Below are positions 39,101-54,200 of a DNA stretch of 64,000 bases, piece after piece. The stretch comes from Diadema setosum (lineage: Eukaryota; Echinodermata; Echinoidea; Diadematoida; Diadematidae). Each line of letters starts with the position of its first letter. Position 1 is the stretch's first letter. The DNA lies in the NCBI RefSeq assembly GCF_964275005.1, contig NC_092689.1, positions 4,648,674 through 4,712,673 on the forward strand, in the 5' to 3' direction. The translations under genes and the position numbers were made by a program. The notes beneath the pieces are model-generated. The model worked only from the letters and a program-made list of their open reading frames with translations, made no database searches and was not told the DNA's origin.

Positions 39101-42100
39101 TGTGACCTGACACATGATTCCTACATATCAAAAAAAAAAAGAAAAAAAAAAGGGAAGGATGAACTACGTGAGGTACATCAAAACTATGTGCTATGTACAA
39201 TGTGTTATCATACATATCATGTAGGCTTCATATAATCACAAATTATCATCATACATACATTCATCTTTTCTTTATCAAAAAACCTGTTACTGATATTCTA
39301 CCCTTGCATGTGCAACAAAAAAAAAAAAAATCAAACGAGCATCATACATACTTATAACAAAAACTCACCTCTCCTACATGTGTGCAATATGTATTTGACA
39401 TAAGACACAAAAAAAAATGACTCTAAGAATCATACACATTGGGCAAAATGAATGGCAAAAACACAAACATAAAAATGCTGACTTATACTTACTGAGTTAC
39501 CATCAAAACTATCATGTGTATGCTACATACATATAAAAAGATAAACATGTAATTCGAATTTGCACAACTTGCTATGTGCAAGTCACCTGGCTGCTTACGT
39601 GATGTATACTACAACAACATGGACTTGCATCCAATAACAATATACATGTACTGTTTTTGTACATTACATTGAATCAGAATCAATGCAAAACACTTAAAAC
39701 CATAACAGGAATACATTGTATTATCAAGTTTGTAATATCCTTAAACAAAAAAAAAATAATAATAATAATACATGCATAGATTCATTCCATACAATCACAA
39801 AAACAAACAAACAAAAAATGAACACGAGTTTTAAATCTCAGAGTGCCGTAAATATCAAAAGATGCAGAACTACACGATTCACACACAACTTCACTCGTCA
39901 AAAAAAATTCCAATGTAATTAACATAATTTGTCAACTAAAATTTACAATATTACCTTGGGCAGAAAACATAATGAATCACAAACTTATACATCGCAAGTT
40001 TGTTTCTCACTTCAAAGCACTAATACACGTACGTTATACATTGTGGTAAAAAAATATTCCATAAACTTAAAAATCCTTTGGTATTTCAATAAAAACAGTC
40101 CGTTCATCCTATTACATACACAAATATATGAATTTAACAAAACTTATAAAGGTGAAGTAGTATATAACACATAATTCAAGTCACAAATCAGAGTCCAGAA
40201 ACATCCGGTAGCCGAGGTCACAAGTGGAGGTTATCAGCTTCTGGATAAACAGTCAATGTCTGGAGGACGGCCAGGAGGGGGTCCTACACGCAAGCACGTG
40301 TAGTGACCTGGTTGAGGGTGAGGAGCAATGTCTGGGGTTGGAGACATCACAGGTGTGTTACGATGAAGACGACGGGCAGGAATCTTCTCGCCCCGTGGAA
40401 AGCGAGATGTACCTCCAGGAGTGGAGGCATTGGCGAAGGCACGGGGTTCACTGGATGCATCTGGGGGGCGCCCAGGAGGGTCATTGATCTCGATAATGCG
40501 AGGATGGTCGGGGGGCCACTGTGTCGATGAGGAGTGGTAGTGCTACCAACACTGATGTTTAGAACATCCACAGGAAGCTCATCAGGGGGTGAGGTGTCCA
40601 AGGAACACTGGTTGACATCTGAAGATGGCTGACATGCTGGCCAGCCATAGAGATGACGAGGTGTGGCTAGGGCATCACAGGAATCATCATCAGTGACATC
40701 AGGGATGGTGCCATTCATCTGAGGGGTGCGAATGATGGCTAGTTCAGACTGAGCTAGACACTGACGTGCAGGTTCAGCATCCTGGGAACAGGGGCGTAGG
40801 CCTATGCCTTGGTGGTGACAGTTGCTGGCTGGTGAAGGTTCGGTCACATCATCAGGGATGGATGAAGGTGGGTTGTTCCGGGGAAGGCTGAGAGACATTG
40901 AAGGTGTACGGGACAGCCGAATATCTGCCTCTGGTGTAGGATCAGGACCATAGGTGTACGAAGGTCCATCACCAATTGTGATGCGGCGCTTCGCGGGACG
41001 GATGGTAATGTCGTGTAACACTATGAACGGAATGCCTGCCTCAACTAAAACATCCGCAGAGTCAACAACTAACCCTTCAAAGAGAAATGCCTTTCCATCT
41101 CTTGTGAGTGTAAGGCAAGTCCCTCCAATGATTACATACGGTGAAGAACGGTCAACTGAATAAGCCTCAGAAGAGTCTGTTAAAACACCTCCAAGACTCT
41201 TAAACACTGAATAGCCAATCAAGTTCTGTGGAGAACCGCTGACAAGAGTAACCCGGACACTCTGTTGGCCATGGTCAAGATCAATGTAGGGAGACATACA
41301 GGCCTTTTCAGGCAACACTGAGGGACTAGCTACTGGAGACTGTGGCGACTGGTCAACCCGGAAGTGGAACTCATCCGACTCCGATGAGCCACGATCATAG
41401 CAGTAAGAATTGTCTTGAAACCCTATTGACCTGTCTAAATCTGACATATCCTTTGCATCTCCAAGACTAGTACTGTCTGAATCAGCAACACATACCCTAG
41501 CAGACAAGCAGACGATATCTGTATCACATTCTGACTCTAGCTCCTCATAATCATCCAGATAATTGTCATATGGACACAGGGAATCAGAGTAGCCAAGGAT
41601 GGACGCCGCTTGGCGAGCACATGTAATGATATCTCTTTCATGCTCTGGTAGGAATGAGCAATCACTGATGTGATGCTGGTTCGGGCAATTGGCCACGAGA
41701 CATATTGAGCAACTGTGAACTGTATGTCTAACATTAGAACAACTGGACTCACTAACACTAAGACTACTCATACACATAGGGACAGGACGAGGAGTAATGC
41801 TACATGAACTTGGATTGACGCCATCATACCGAGTAGCATGCAATACTAGATCCTCATGGGGACGAGGTTGGTTAGGGTCCCCGAAGGGCTCATCATAACT
41901 GTCATAACTTTCATCATCATAATCGTCACAGAAATCATCATAATCAAGACCGACATAATCATCTTCAGTCATCCATTCATTTCTGCTTTCATTTCTTTTG
42001 ATTTGAATTGGCTCAGAATCATAAACACGGTAAGGTACCTGGTACATTGTGTACTTCTGGTTACAATACTGGTAGGGGCGGCCTCTCTCTCGGGCCTGGG

Positions 42101-45100
42101 TGCGAGGTCGTTGCCTCAAAAGGGGACAAGGGAACAGCCATTCAAGGGCTACGTATGGGACTACAGCAGATGCGAGCAAACCATAACTACCTATCACGAC
42201 ACGTTTTTGCCGACCAACTGGCTGCCATATCATGCATAAAATCCATCGGTAATGAGGGAAGAGCAGGGTACTTTATCCCATGTAGCTGCCACCACGCCAT
42301 TAAAAGAACATCGTTCGGGGATGGATAACCAGTCACAATAGTTAAGGTTTAAGCAAACTTTATTATGCTCACGCAACACAAACTGCCGGCCGAAAGGGGC
42401 GAAGATTGTACAACAACAATTTAACATACTTCTCAAACACTGCCCGTAAGAGGGCAGTAAAACACACTGGCGGAGTAAAGTGTTAGGAAAGTGATTAGCA
42501 AAGTAAAGATCGTTTGAATATGATTTATTCTTCAAATTCTAACCTACGACCCACTACGACTACTAAAACACTGATCAATTCAGTGCTTATTTACGTCGAT
42601 GTAGTTCAATTTGTCAATCAGTTGCAATGAAAACACCTTGACAGAAGAATTTCATAAATTTGAATAATTACGCAGTACCCGCTGCATGCTATAAGGATTA
42701 GAACCAACACTTGCTGTGCTGTCCAGCTAAAGCTTGGTGGTCTAGTGGAGATTACGCCTGTCCGAAGATTAAGAGGTCGTAGGTTCGAATCTTGTTCGAC
42801 TATATATGCCTTTGATTTTTTTATCATGGCTACTACTAAAACACTGATCAAATCAGTGCTTATTTACATCAATGTATAGGGCAATTTGTCAATCAGTTGC
42901 AATGATTTATTCTTGTTCCATCTATTGCGGACACCAATATCTTCGTCCGTCTTGACTGTGCTTGGCACTTCACTCTTGAATTTTAATCATGATTTATTTA
43001 ACTATATATTGTCATTGCCTAGTTTTTACCCACTTCAATACATAACTGAAGGCACATGAAGGACATAGCATTTTTTAGTTGAACATTTCTTCCTAGGTTT
43101 CTTCCTGAGACGTTATTGTAAAGCATTTTGTGTCCCAAGCCGAGGACGTATCAGGAAGTTGATATAGTAGACATGCAGTTCGAGGGATTCGTCTTGAATC
43201 ATTCAAATCACTTCTTATTTGTATTTTTCATTCCGCTCTTAACGTTGAATTTACTGTATAATATGTGATATCATTTATTTGCATTTCTTAAAGTCAACAC
43301 TTAGGTGATTCCTTTTAGAATTTTAAGAGACTGTCGAATTATCTTTTCAGTGCTCACGTTGATTTGAGAAGATGAAGTAATCAACTGCGACATTTGAGAA
43401 TAAGATGCATGAGACACAGATACTGAATGTTTTGTCTGTACTTTTGATGTTCTTCTATTTGTTTGTTTGTCTGTTTGCTTGTTGTTTGTTGTTTGTTTTA
43501 TTTGTTTGTTTGTTTGTTTGTTTTTGCCCCGCCACGATATGGAACGAGTTATGAAGTGTCGTGTTTTTATTTCATATGTAGGCGGTTCAAGTTGACAACT
43601 GCAATATGGTCGGAGAAGCAACGCTGACAGTGACGGTCAATGATGTGAACGAATGCCCGAGGTTCGTCGAGAACGAATTCAACGCCGAGATATCGCCTGA
43701 CGACCCCTTCCTACTCCAGGCTGGTAGCCTAGAGCGGTTGGTGATCGGTGTGACGGACGAGGATTTGGTACGTCAGGGCCCTGACTACAACGACCATTCG
43801 AGGGAAACACACTAAATGTGGTCGTTACAAGCAGGTGGTCGTTGTAGGCATGTTCAATGTGGTGGTCATTCATTGAAATTGTCGATGTCCCGAAAGATTC
43901 CATGTAGACAACGATGCAGCAATATGACGTTATTTGCATGAACAGAAACAGGCAAACAAACTAACAAACAGTAAAAACACAAGGTGGTCGTTGTAGGCAT
44001 GTTCAATGTGGTGGTCATTCATTGAAATTGTCGATGTCCCGAAAGATTCCATGTAGACAACGATGCATCAATATGACGTTATTTGCATGAACAGAAATAG
44101 GCAAACAAACAAACAAACAAACAAACAAACACAAAAACCAGCAGAATACATAATAAGCCACCACACTGACATTTTGATACTGTCCTGTAAAGATATCATT
44201 GGTACATTCGAAGTATTGTCAAACCAGAATTCGTGTTTTATTTGACATAAAGTAATATTCACATACAGACTGTGTGCTTGTCCTTTCCTTTGTGTTAATC
44301 TTTCACTGATTGTAATTTCATTACAAATTTCATTTCAAATGTTGAATGTTAGTGTGTATATCTTTTTTAAAATCGTCTCAGACTTGTCAGCGCATTTGAC
44401 ATTTATTCGACGGGGCTGTTTCTTACTCAGTGTTATATGAGCTCTGGAAGGGCCACTGGATTTGTTATGAACTGAAAGTGGCCGTTGACAGAATATGGCT
44501 CAGTAAGGGCCGTTAGTGTTTGACGGCACAAATTTATGTCGTAGGCACCGTTCGGGTAGACATTACTGAAAAAAAAAATGATCGTTGGATTTTTTTTTAA
44601 TTAATTGAAAAAAACAACTCTTGAAGACATCGACGTATTTCGATGTACTCAGCGGATGTTGTCCGCACTTTTCGGTCGACCAGTGGAAACCAAATCTCTG
44701 ATCTGTGCTGGTCGCGTTAGGCAGATGGTCGTAATGCACAGGTTCCTAACTACTCGTTTTATTTGTGAGGGAAAGCCGCATGGCGGCTATAGGCAGGTGG
44801 TGATTACAGACAGGTGGTCGCTGGAGTAGGGTAGACTAATTTGATATAAGCACGTAATGTGGACGGATGAAGGAATGAGGGAGACCCACAAACCAAAGAA
44901 ACTGTTCTTCCAATAGTGGTTCTCCCCTTGTTAAACCATCTATTTTTGTTTATTACGCACTTCGTTCAGAAGTTATTTGTTCTACGTATTGCTTAAGTCA
45001 ATTTATGCAATTTTGGTGTTCTGATATTCATCCAATAGAATAGCACAAATTTCAATGATTAGAATTCCTGTGTTAATTCTTTTCATCGCACATTTTGTTA

Positions 45101-48100
45101 TCATCATAGGTTTTTGAGGGAAATTTCACATCAGACCCACCCGATGCTGTCAAACTCTCACTCGTCGACTCGACTGATAATGGCAGATTTCTGTCTTACT
45201 TCATCACTCTCAGCGATCCGTCATCTATCACAGCAGACACCACAATACAAGTAAGTTAAACATCATTTCCCTTCAACTCAACACACTTCGACTCCGCCCT
45301 AGTAGTAACAAACGGCGGTACTGCTGCCGATACTGAATGTATTAGTTATTCTGGGTACGATTTATGCACAGAGACTTTAGAAGAAATTTGAATAGAATGT
45401 GAGTATCAATCATGAACAGAAAAGAAATGATTGTTTTGAATCCCAGTAGGTTCGAAATGCCGGGGTTAGGAATAGGTATGCATAAATCAATTTTACATTC
45501 AGTGATTGATTCATTGATTCATTCATTGATTAATTGATTAATTCATTGATTAATTGATTAATTCATTGTTAAAAACAACTTCAGCAGTTGTCTAGTGAAA
45601 ATTAGTGCTAAAACAACTTTTAAACACAAAAGCAATAGCGTTAGCCTTCATTACCATTATTACATTCATAATCTGCAGTCCCCCCCCCCCCAATAAAAAA
45701 AAAAAATGACCCAGACGAAATAGGCCGAGAAGCATATTCCACAATAAGATATCACTTATACGTTGTATCATGAGAGCGATTCACCCCCCCCCCCCCCAAT
45801 CTGACCCTTCACACGAATAGAGGTATGAAGGGCCTACAGGTTACTTGTATGGACTCTTGCCTAATATTCTACGTGCTCCTATTTCCCAATGGATGTCATT
45901 TTCGTCCTCAGCTCTTTGTGTCGGACAATACGACGGACGTGCCGTGTCCGCAGGCTGTGGCTAACATCTCAGTCTCCGTGTTAACAGTCGGCCTGGCACC
46001 CGACTTCAGCCAGTCCGAATACAGCGGGGTTGTGGCGGAAAATGCCATGATTGGAGATATCATTGCAAACGTAAGTACCGATGATCATCCGTCGGGACAA
46101 CATGAGGTCCTACTGTTAAGCCTTAATTATACCTGCACACTTGATCTTTTTTTTTTCTTTTTTGATTTATTCCTTGATCCTTTTTTTTTTTTATTCGTAT
46201 AGTAGGCCTAAAACTGAAACTAATTTGTTATCCAAGTAGTAGAAAATTTTATGAGGCATATGTCACTTCTTTGGAAAATCATTAACATTTTTGGTCACAT
46301 AAGTGACGTCACGGGAGTAGCAAATCATTTTAAGTTAACATGCATTTGCATTGCATAGATCTTCTAATAGAAACCGGTAGAACGTTAACTTTCCAAGATA
46401 TCTTTCTATAATTCCTCCTCCTCGATGTTGATGAAACTTATCCGTCCTGCCTTATTCCATTTTGCTCCGTTTATGTTTTCAAAGATATTCCGGGGATAGA
46501 GGAGAACTCCTAAATCTTAATCCAAAATCGATTCATTTTGAAAGACAAGCGATCATATTGAGAGACCAAACGTAAATTCCTGTAGGTGGTTTTTAATGGC
46601 CAGTTTTGTAATATAATCGCTAAAAACAACACCCTTGCCTTGCAGGTATCAGCCGTCAATTCTGATGGATTCACGGACGGCATCGTCTACTACCTTCAGC
46701 TGGTGTCTCAGGGCGGAGAGTTCATCTTCGACGTCGACCCCGACAACGGCGAAATATCAGTGGCGAACAACACCGGTTTGGACGCAGAGAGCGTTCGCCA
46801 ATTCACCCTCCTCGTGGAGGCTCGGGATGAGAGTGGACCGTATTACAGGTGAATAAAAGAGCTACATGTTGTAGATGATGACTGGCGGGGGAGGGAACAT
46901 ACCGAATGTTCAATCCGAAGGGTTTGAAAATGCTATTGAGTTATAAGTCCCGAGACGAAGTGGGGGACTTATAGCCTCCCGAAATAACATTTCAAACCCT
47001 GAGGGTGGAACGTTTGGTACGTGTTTCCGACTAACAAAAGTCATCATCTGATCATATGGGTTAGTCAAATACTAGTGCGTCAACTATACGTCAACGTCAA
47101 CCACCAGCACAACGCACTCGATCGCTAGCGCAGAGCCAAATTCACTGTGTGTGTGGGCGGGTCCTTCTGTCAGCTTGTTACGTGAAAATGTTTTCCTATG
47201 GGAGAACATTACAAAAATGTTCTCCCAAGGGCGAACATAACCAATGTTCCTCCATCACGTGACTGTGTTTAGCCAATCACTAACCGGTATAATTTTTGAC
47301 TAACCCATTTGATATAATCTGATCAAACATCATTACTTTATTCTTCGCACCCCCCCCCCCTTCCCAAGATGTTTTACCCACAGCGTTTTCCCTTTAGCCA
47401 GGTGATAAGACAACGAACCGTTGCCTAGCACTGTTTCGGGAATGATAACTGCAGAGGCGACTTAAAGATCAGTACACCCGCTGAGGAGGATACCCATGGT
47501 AAACAAGACCGTAACTACGATTACATAATAATTATGATTGGTCAAATACCAGTCAGTGACTGGACAAACACGATCGCATGGATCATGGATAAGGAACTTG
47601 TAATATTTGTCCATGGGCAGAATATTGTGTTATCTTTGCTTATTGGCAGGACATTCCTTTACATTCACTCCCTGGAGAACATTATTTAATGGCAAATGGC
47701 AAACAATTGGAGGATGGAACAGAGGTATTGATAGGCAATTGAATGAACAAATCATAGTCTTTTATGTAAACCTATAGCCTTTAAGGAATATTCATACAGT
47801 CATATTCATATTCATACAGACTCAATATTGTAATATGTTTGGTTCGACCCCTTCGAATGAAAAAGTTTGCATTTACCCTCTCCTAGTCATCATCTGCGTA
47901 ATGTTGTAAAACGTTGTATTCATTAAATTCGATCGTGTGAATGCACAGTACCTTCCCTTGGCAATGCGAAATCATCCAAAACGCCATAGAATCGAAATGA
48001 GGTATACTCGGCACCGCTGGTACTCGTAACGTAGCTCTCCTTCATCGAATACTTTTTTATTTGATACGTTAACATATAGCACATATAAAACGATGTGAAT

Positions 48101-48624
48101 GCAAGACTGCGTGAGGAAGATGGAAATATTTATCAGTTTATCTCCCCTTTCCCTTCCTCTGATCTATATTATATCTGTCTCTATATATCTCTCTCTCCTC
48201 TCTCTCTTTTTATTGATCTATCATCTGTCTGTCTCTATCTATTTATATCATCTATACCTGTCTCTGTCTCTTTTCATCTCTCTCTCTCTATTAATTTATT
48301 ACCTACTTTTTATCTCTCTCCCCCTCTTTCTATTGATATATCATACATCTGTCTCTATCTATTAAACCTGTCCATCTTTCCTCTCTTACTCTAATAAGCT
48401 ATCATCTTACCTGTCTCTATATACTTACTCTCCCCTCTTTCTTAAATGATGTATCGTATATCTGTATCTATATATTCATATTTCTCCTCTCTTTCTCTAA
48501 TGATCTATAATCTATCTGTCTATATATATATTTCTGTCTCTCTTCTCTTTCTCTAAAAATCTATAATTTGTCTGTCTCTATTTTTCTCTCTCTCTCCCTC
48601 TCACTCTCGCTCTCTCTCCCCCTC

Positions 48625-48669
<45 letters not shown>

Positions 48670-49835
48670 GATTCAGATCGAGTTTTGCTTCAGTCATCAT
48701 CGACGTGCTGGATATCAATGAATTTTCGCCGAGTTTTGACGGTAGTATATACGAAGCCGAGATTGAAGAAGAAATGATCGGAGGGAGCTGTGTTCTCACC
48801 GTTCAGGTAAACTTGCCTTCCTCGGTATGACTACAAAACATTGTTACATAACAACAGCACCCTCACAATTACTACACAGTTATCAGCGTTTCGGTCGATT
48901 CAAATGCAGTATTATTAATGAATTTTGTGGTAGCAGATTTTAATCCGTGCCATCAATGCAGACAATATCATCAACTCGGGTCTCTGAGCCATTTTTAAAT
49001 CATCTCCGACTATTTTGTACTGTAATATTAAGATAAGATTTCCACAAAAAGAGATACAAATTAATTGAATGGTTTGTATATTTTACCACCATACAACTAC
49101 CATCTAGTATGAGAGAGTGCAATGAATCACAAGTTACGGAAAATCTAAGCGTAGATGCGAATCTTTGCTTAGTTTCGTGATTTTTTTTTTTTTAATGAAG
49201 AATAATCTTATAAAATGTGGAGTGGTTTCTTAGGATTCGACAAGATCGTGGTTCTACGCTCTCCGGCAATGAGGATTTGCAAACAGAGAAAAACGCATAA
49301 TTCTAACTTTAACTTTGCATAAACTGCTACATGACAAATATTGACAACATCAATGCCGATTCCGTGTTAAGTGGAAACAGTGCGAAAATGATCGAACAGA
49401 AGTATGTACATTACTTCGAAAGTAACGAAATGGTCACATATAGTTTAATTTTGTTGTCTTTATCAAGGCCTCCGATTCTGACATCGATAGCGAACTGCAA
49501 TACTCGATCAACAGCTCGAATGTTCCATTTACCATTTCTTCCGCAACGTAAGTAAAGAAATCTCACTACATAACAGAATAGCCAAACTGACTTAACTGTG
49601 AAAGATGTCTAAATGCACATTAATAACAAAAATTACTGAAATACATCAACCAGACTGCTTGCGTGAAGGCAGAAAAAAAAAAAGGAAACAAAATGTCAGT
49701 CTCAAATCCGATATGTCTGACCTATAATTATTTTGAAGTTACTCGGTAGTATAATATTATTGTTTCATACTTTCGTAGCAGAAAAATTGAATGAGTGTGT
49801 GTGTGAGAGACTGTGTGTCTGTGTGTGCGTATATA

Positions 49836-49882
<47 letters not shown>

Positions 49883-51205
49883 TATGTATATATAAACAAG
49901 CAATATAAAGTTGTATTCCTTATTTCTTTCTAACGTTTAGCTGGTCCAGAAGTACCCTTTAATAGAACTTCCCAGCCTTTGGCCACCAGCATTATTATCG
50001 AGTATTCAAATAGATTGGCATTGCTCAGAAAAAAAAAAGAATGTTAACATGGCTACTCACTGGAGAGGATGGTCATTTGACGAATTTTGTCCTCATCTTA
50101 TAGCGCATGACTCTTTATTTCAACATCGACACTGTGAATACAAAAAGCGTGCCAAAAGGAACTCAAAGCTGTTTTTTGTTTTGTTTTGTTTGTTTGTTTT
50201 GTTTGTTTGTTTGTTTGTTTATTTGTTTGTTTGTTTGTGTTTTCTTTTTTTTTTTTGGGGGGGGGGCTTGCGGAAGCTGCCGCAAGAGTCGTTTCTATAA
50301 CTTTTCTAGCTCTGCCTATCATATTTTATCCGATCGTGATAATACTAATACGATATCGGCTTTTGGACTCTCGAGCACTTCCATTGGACATAATGTCTAC
50401 CTTATTTTCAGTTTAGAACTTCAGCAAAGCTACAGTTTATTAATTAAATTTTTTTAATTAATGCTTTCCAAATGTTTTTCAACCTTACATATAAGGTATG
50501 TTCTTAAAATCACTCTTATTGTGGATTGATCAAAGAATTCTGAAGAAAAAAAAAATGTGAGAAGGACACATCTGATCACATCTGTATCCAAGTATTGTCT
50601 TTTCCTTGTGTAAAATCTTCTAATTGCAGCGGAGAAATCACAACAACGAGACGTCTCGATCTGGAAGGCCCGACAGGCACAGACCCGACCATCACCGAAC
50701 CTTTCTACAATATCACCGTTAGAGTTAGTGATGGCACTTCTGTGAGTACCAGGATTTTCGTTCTTCCATTTTCATCGTTCTTTACTCATTCCTTCTTCAA
50801 TGCAATTTTTGTCTCTGTCATTTACTTCTGGTGGTCCTAGGTTACAACATATAGTTCGCAGTTTCACCAGATTATGTTTAACAGCATAAAACTATTGATT
50901 ATTACGATTTTAGTTGACCTCTCGGTTCTAGTTTCTAAACATACAACTTTGTACTTTGCCGGTATCCATGTCTTTATTTGTTAACTATTTTTTTTTCACA
51001 GTCAAATACTGGTATATTTGAAATCATTCGTAATTATTTCATGTAATGTTTCGTTGGGGAAAATGGAAACAAAATTAACATCACAAAACATCGTAATATA
51101 TGTCGTGGCATGGTTGCTTATTCTGAAGAAAAACATGCAGCCATGACTAATATCTTTTTCTTCATATAGTGAGACGGATATGAGGCCAAATCAATCAATC
51201 AATTT

Positions 51206-51259
<54 letters not shown>

Positions 51260-54200
51260 GAGTGGAAGGTATGGAATGCACCTATATATACATGTATTTT
51301 TTAGGGCTACATTGTATTTTCATAGTCACTGCATACTTGCTATTAAAACAGATATTGTTATGTATCAATATCTATCCCTGAGCACTCTGTATAATCAAAC
51401 TCACTCTGCCACACAACCAGTTTAGGGCACTGACAATACTAACTTATATGAATGTTGTCCCCATGACTTTCATTTCCGTATAGGATGACAGCACCTACGT
51501 CCTCATAACCGTCTTGGATGTGAATGACAATGCACCCTTGTTTTCTGACGAACCGTTCGACATTTCAATACCTGAAGACGAGACGGAGGCAATTACTTAC
51601 AATGTGAGTATTTTGAGGAATTATAGCATATTCAGGGAGATCGATATGACTACTTTTTACCATCAACTCGAGCTTATGTTACGCTTGATTAAAGAGGCAT
51701 TCCAGACTATTGATTTCACATCATAGAGGAGTACATAAATCAACAGCTCCATGTATAGATTTGTGAAATTTATTGTGGTCTTCGAGCAAAAGAAATCAAT
51801 ATTTTGAAAAACCCAAACAATTTACACTGAACAGGGATAGTGACAAAGGAGCATCACATATTTCAGAAATGTAGCAAAGTAATACCATTACAATACCACG
51901 TGCTTAACAAGTTCACCTGTGTAGAATTTTTGCATGCTTTCTTCTTTTGTTCTGCTCCCTTGAGCCCCTATATTTATGCATTCTTATAGTGATGCTGTCA
52001 TGTCATCATCCTTGTTCATTGCGATTTGTTATAAATTTTGAAAACATTCTTATTCCTCATCCCAATCACTATAAATTTTGAAACTCTGTACTCAATATAA
52101 CCACATTGTCGTTCTTCATTAGTAAAAGTATGGAAATCATCCGGAGGTCTCCTTTAAATGATTACAAACAATGCGAAGTGTACCAAATTATGATATTGTG
52201 TGTCTTGACTACCGGTTTTCTTTGTCAACCGCAATTGATGCATATTCATATACGCAGATTACTGCCTACGACGCTGATGAGACGTCCTTCATAACGTACC
52301 AACTGGACAACCCCGCGGGCGACGACCGATTCGCCCTCGACAATGTGACGGTGAGACATTGCGAGTTCAGTTTCACTTTCGAATCGAGTAACCACAAGAG
52401 TGGACAATTGGTCTGTCAAGACTTAAAGAGAGTAGATATCTAGATATCCGGAATATAAAAATGTGAAGCTCGATCACAAAGTTATCATGTGAAGCTAGTT
52501 GTACCCGTTTCAGTTTACCCCCATACATAATAATTATTTAATGACTGGTCCGAGGCGTATTTATGAGAAATACTTATGATGGTAACACTTACCTTGCCAT
52601 GGTTGTAATTGCAACCTTATTAGTGGAAATAAGACTTGATTTGACCATTCTAAACAATCAAGGCAGAGACGCACTCATGGTTTCATTACACGTATTGTAC
52701 ATTGTTCTTTTAAGATATCTGTTTTACTCATTTCACCTGCTGCAACTTTGACAGTTTGGTCGGTGCAATACACAGACAAAACATATACTTATATTCACAT
52801 AATGCGTGTGATGAAAACAACAACAACAACGACAAATCTGGACAGAGAATTCTAGTGTCATATTATGTCTCTTATCTATAATGGTAGCGCGATATTATTG
52901 TGTCTCTTGTATGTTATCGCATAAATTAATTGCTGAAGAAGAGTTTTATGAACGATGAATTTGTAAAACAAGAATTGATCAGGGAAGCTGAATTTAAAAG
53001 TATAGTAAAATAGAAAGTATCTTTCTGCAATTTCATGTGAACTATATGTATGTGCATGAGCGTTTTTGTGACACGTGTTTGTGTGATTGAATGTGTGTGT
53101 GTGTGTGTGTGCGTGTGTATGTGTGCTTGTGTTGCATCTGTCCTATGTAAATATGTTACTATTATACTTCTTGTTAATATGCTTAAACTTTAGTATGTTT
53201 TGTTTTATATGTTTATCCGGGACCCCTTTTTTACAAGCTCTGCTTCTTTTGGGGTCCCAAACCATTCATTATTCTTAATGCTGTATCCTTTTGTAAAATG
53301 TCAAATGTTTAATGAATTGGTTTAATAAAACTTGAAACATGAAACTTGAATGTCTGTTCTGTTTTCTTTAGGGAGTGTTGACAATAACTGGACTATTTGA
53401 CTACGAAACAGAGAAAGAATTCTTGCTCGTCGTTGTGGCTAGTGACTCGGAATTCTCCACACAAACTACGGTAATTATACATAATAATTATTGTTACCAT
53501 GACATCGTTGAAACTTGATGGCAAGGGCTTTTATATTCCATTCAAAATCAATCCCTCTCCTAGTAATTTATCAGACCCACATCTTTTTGATTGTGTGAGT
53601 GTCCTTGGATCTGTAACATTGCAAGCTATAAAGATGTACTTCAAGCGCTATAAAGATGTACTTCAAAGAACTATTAAACATGCAATTCGGATTTCTGACT
53701 ATAGCTAGAATATTGAGTATAAAGGGTCTAAAGTCAGCAAAGAAAGTCGCTAAAGATTTTTTATGTGCATCTGAGGGATGATCCGAGTGTTCTTTTTTAT
53801 TAAGATTAAAGAAACAAACAAACAAGTTTTCTGCTCCATATAAACTGAGATGTAAGTAGTGTATAAGTCCAAATGGAAGTTTGGATACACTTTCACTAGT
53901 TAGTTTAATGTTAACTACCATTTCAAGACATTATTTGACATAAGCATAGTAATCATTGTAAATTAGCACAAGCGCATATATACAAATGTCTGTACTTCAC
54001 AAGAACGAATTATTCTATCACATCGCTAGGTAGTAGTTTTCATGCGAGGCACATGGTTTTGTGTTACACCCTGCTTGCACGTTGATCGTATGAGAGTGTA
54101 GATATTGTGTAAAATCATAGTAATTTGGGGAATAGGACAGTGAACTATACAAGCGCATGAAATTGAATCGAATTCATACGACCCTCTCAGTTTATGACTT

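Larger units (their letters stand above)
37673..42472 (-). mobile_element. Fossil Ty3/gypsy-like LTR retrotransposon, non-autonomous form
   Basis: Two direct 178-bp LTRs (37673-37850 and 42295-42472) differ at three positions, so the insertion is young. Each contains AATAAA in the - orientation. On the - strand the 5' LTR is followed by TGGTGGCAGC, which fits a primer-binding site for tRNA-Leu. A purine-rich AGAAGAAGACAGAAAGAAG tract lies before the 3' LTR. A 3-bp GAG flanks both sides. The single long frame (40347-42233) carries a gag-end zinc-type region and a protease-like region. No reverse-transcriptase or integrase region is recognisable in 37.9-40.2 kb. Confidence 0.85.
46849..48676. 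other. Intron 7
   Basis: Contains the MITE at 47054-47326, unassigned sequence to about 48110 and the pyrimidine tract that runs to the next acceptor. Confidence 0.75.

Noticed and set aside
40224-42328. Several + strand frames of 70-130 codons opposite the LTR-element frame
   Set aside because: Antisense shadows of the 628-codon - strand frame.
42722-42795. Functional tRNA gene
   Set aside because: Box A and box B are tRNA-like, but acceptor and D arms do not pair well and direct repeats flank it; called a tRNA-derived repeat instead.
48095-48394. Frames rich in Leu, Ser and Ile
   Set aside because: Translation of a pyrimidine-rich tract.
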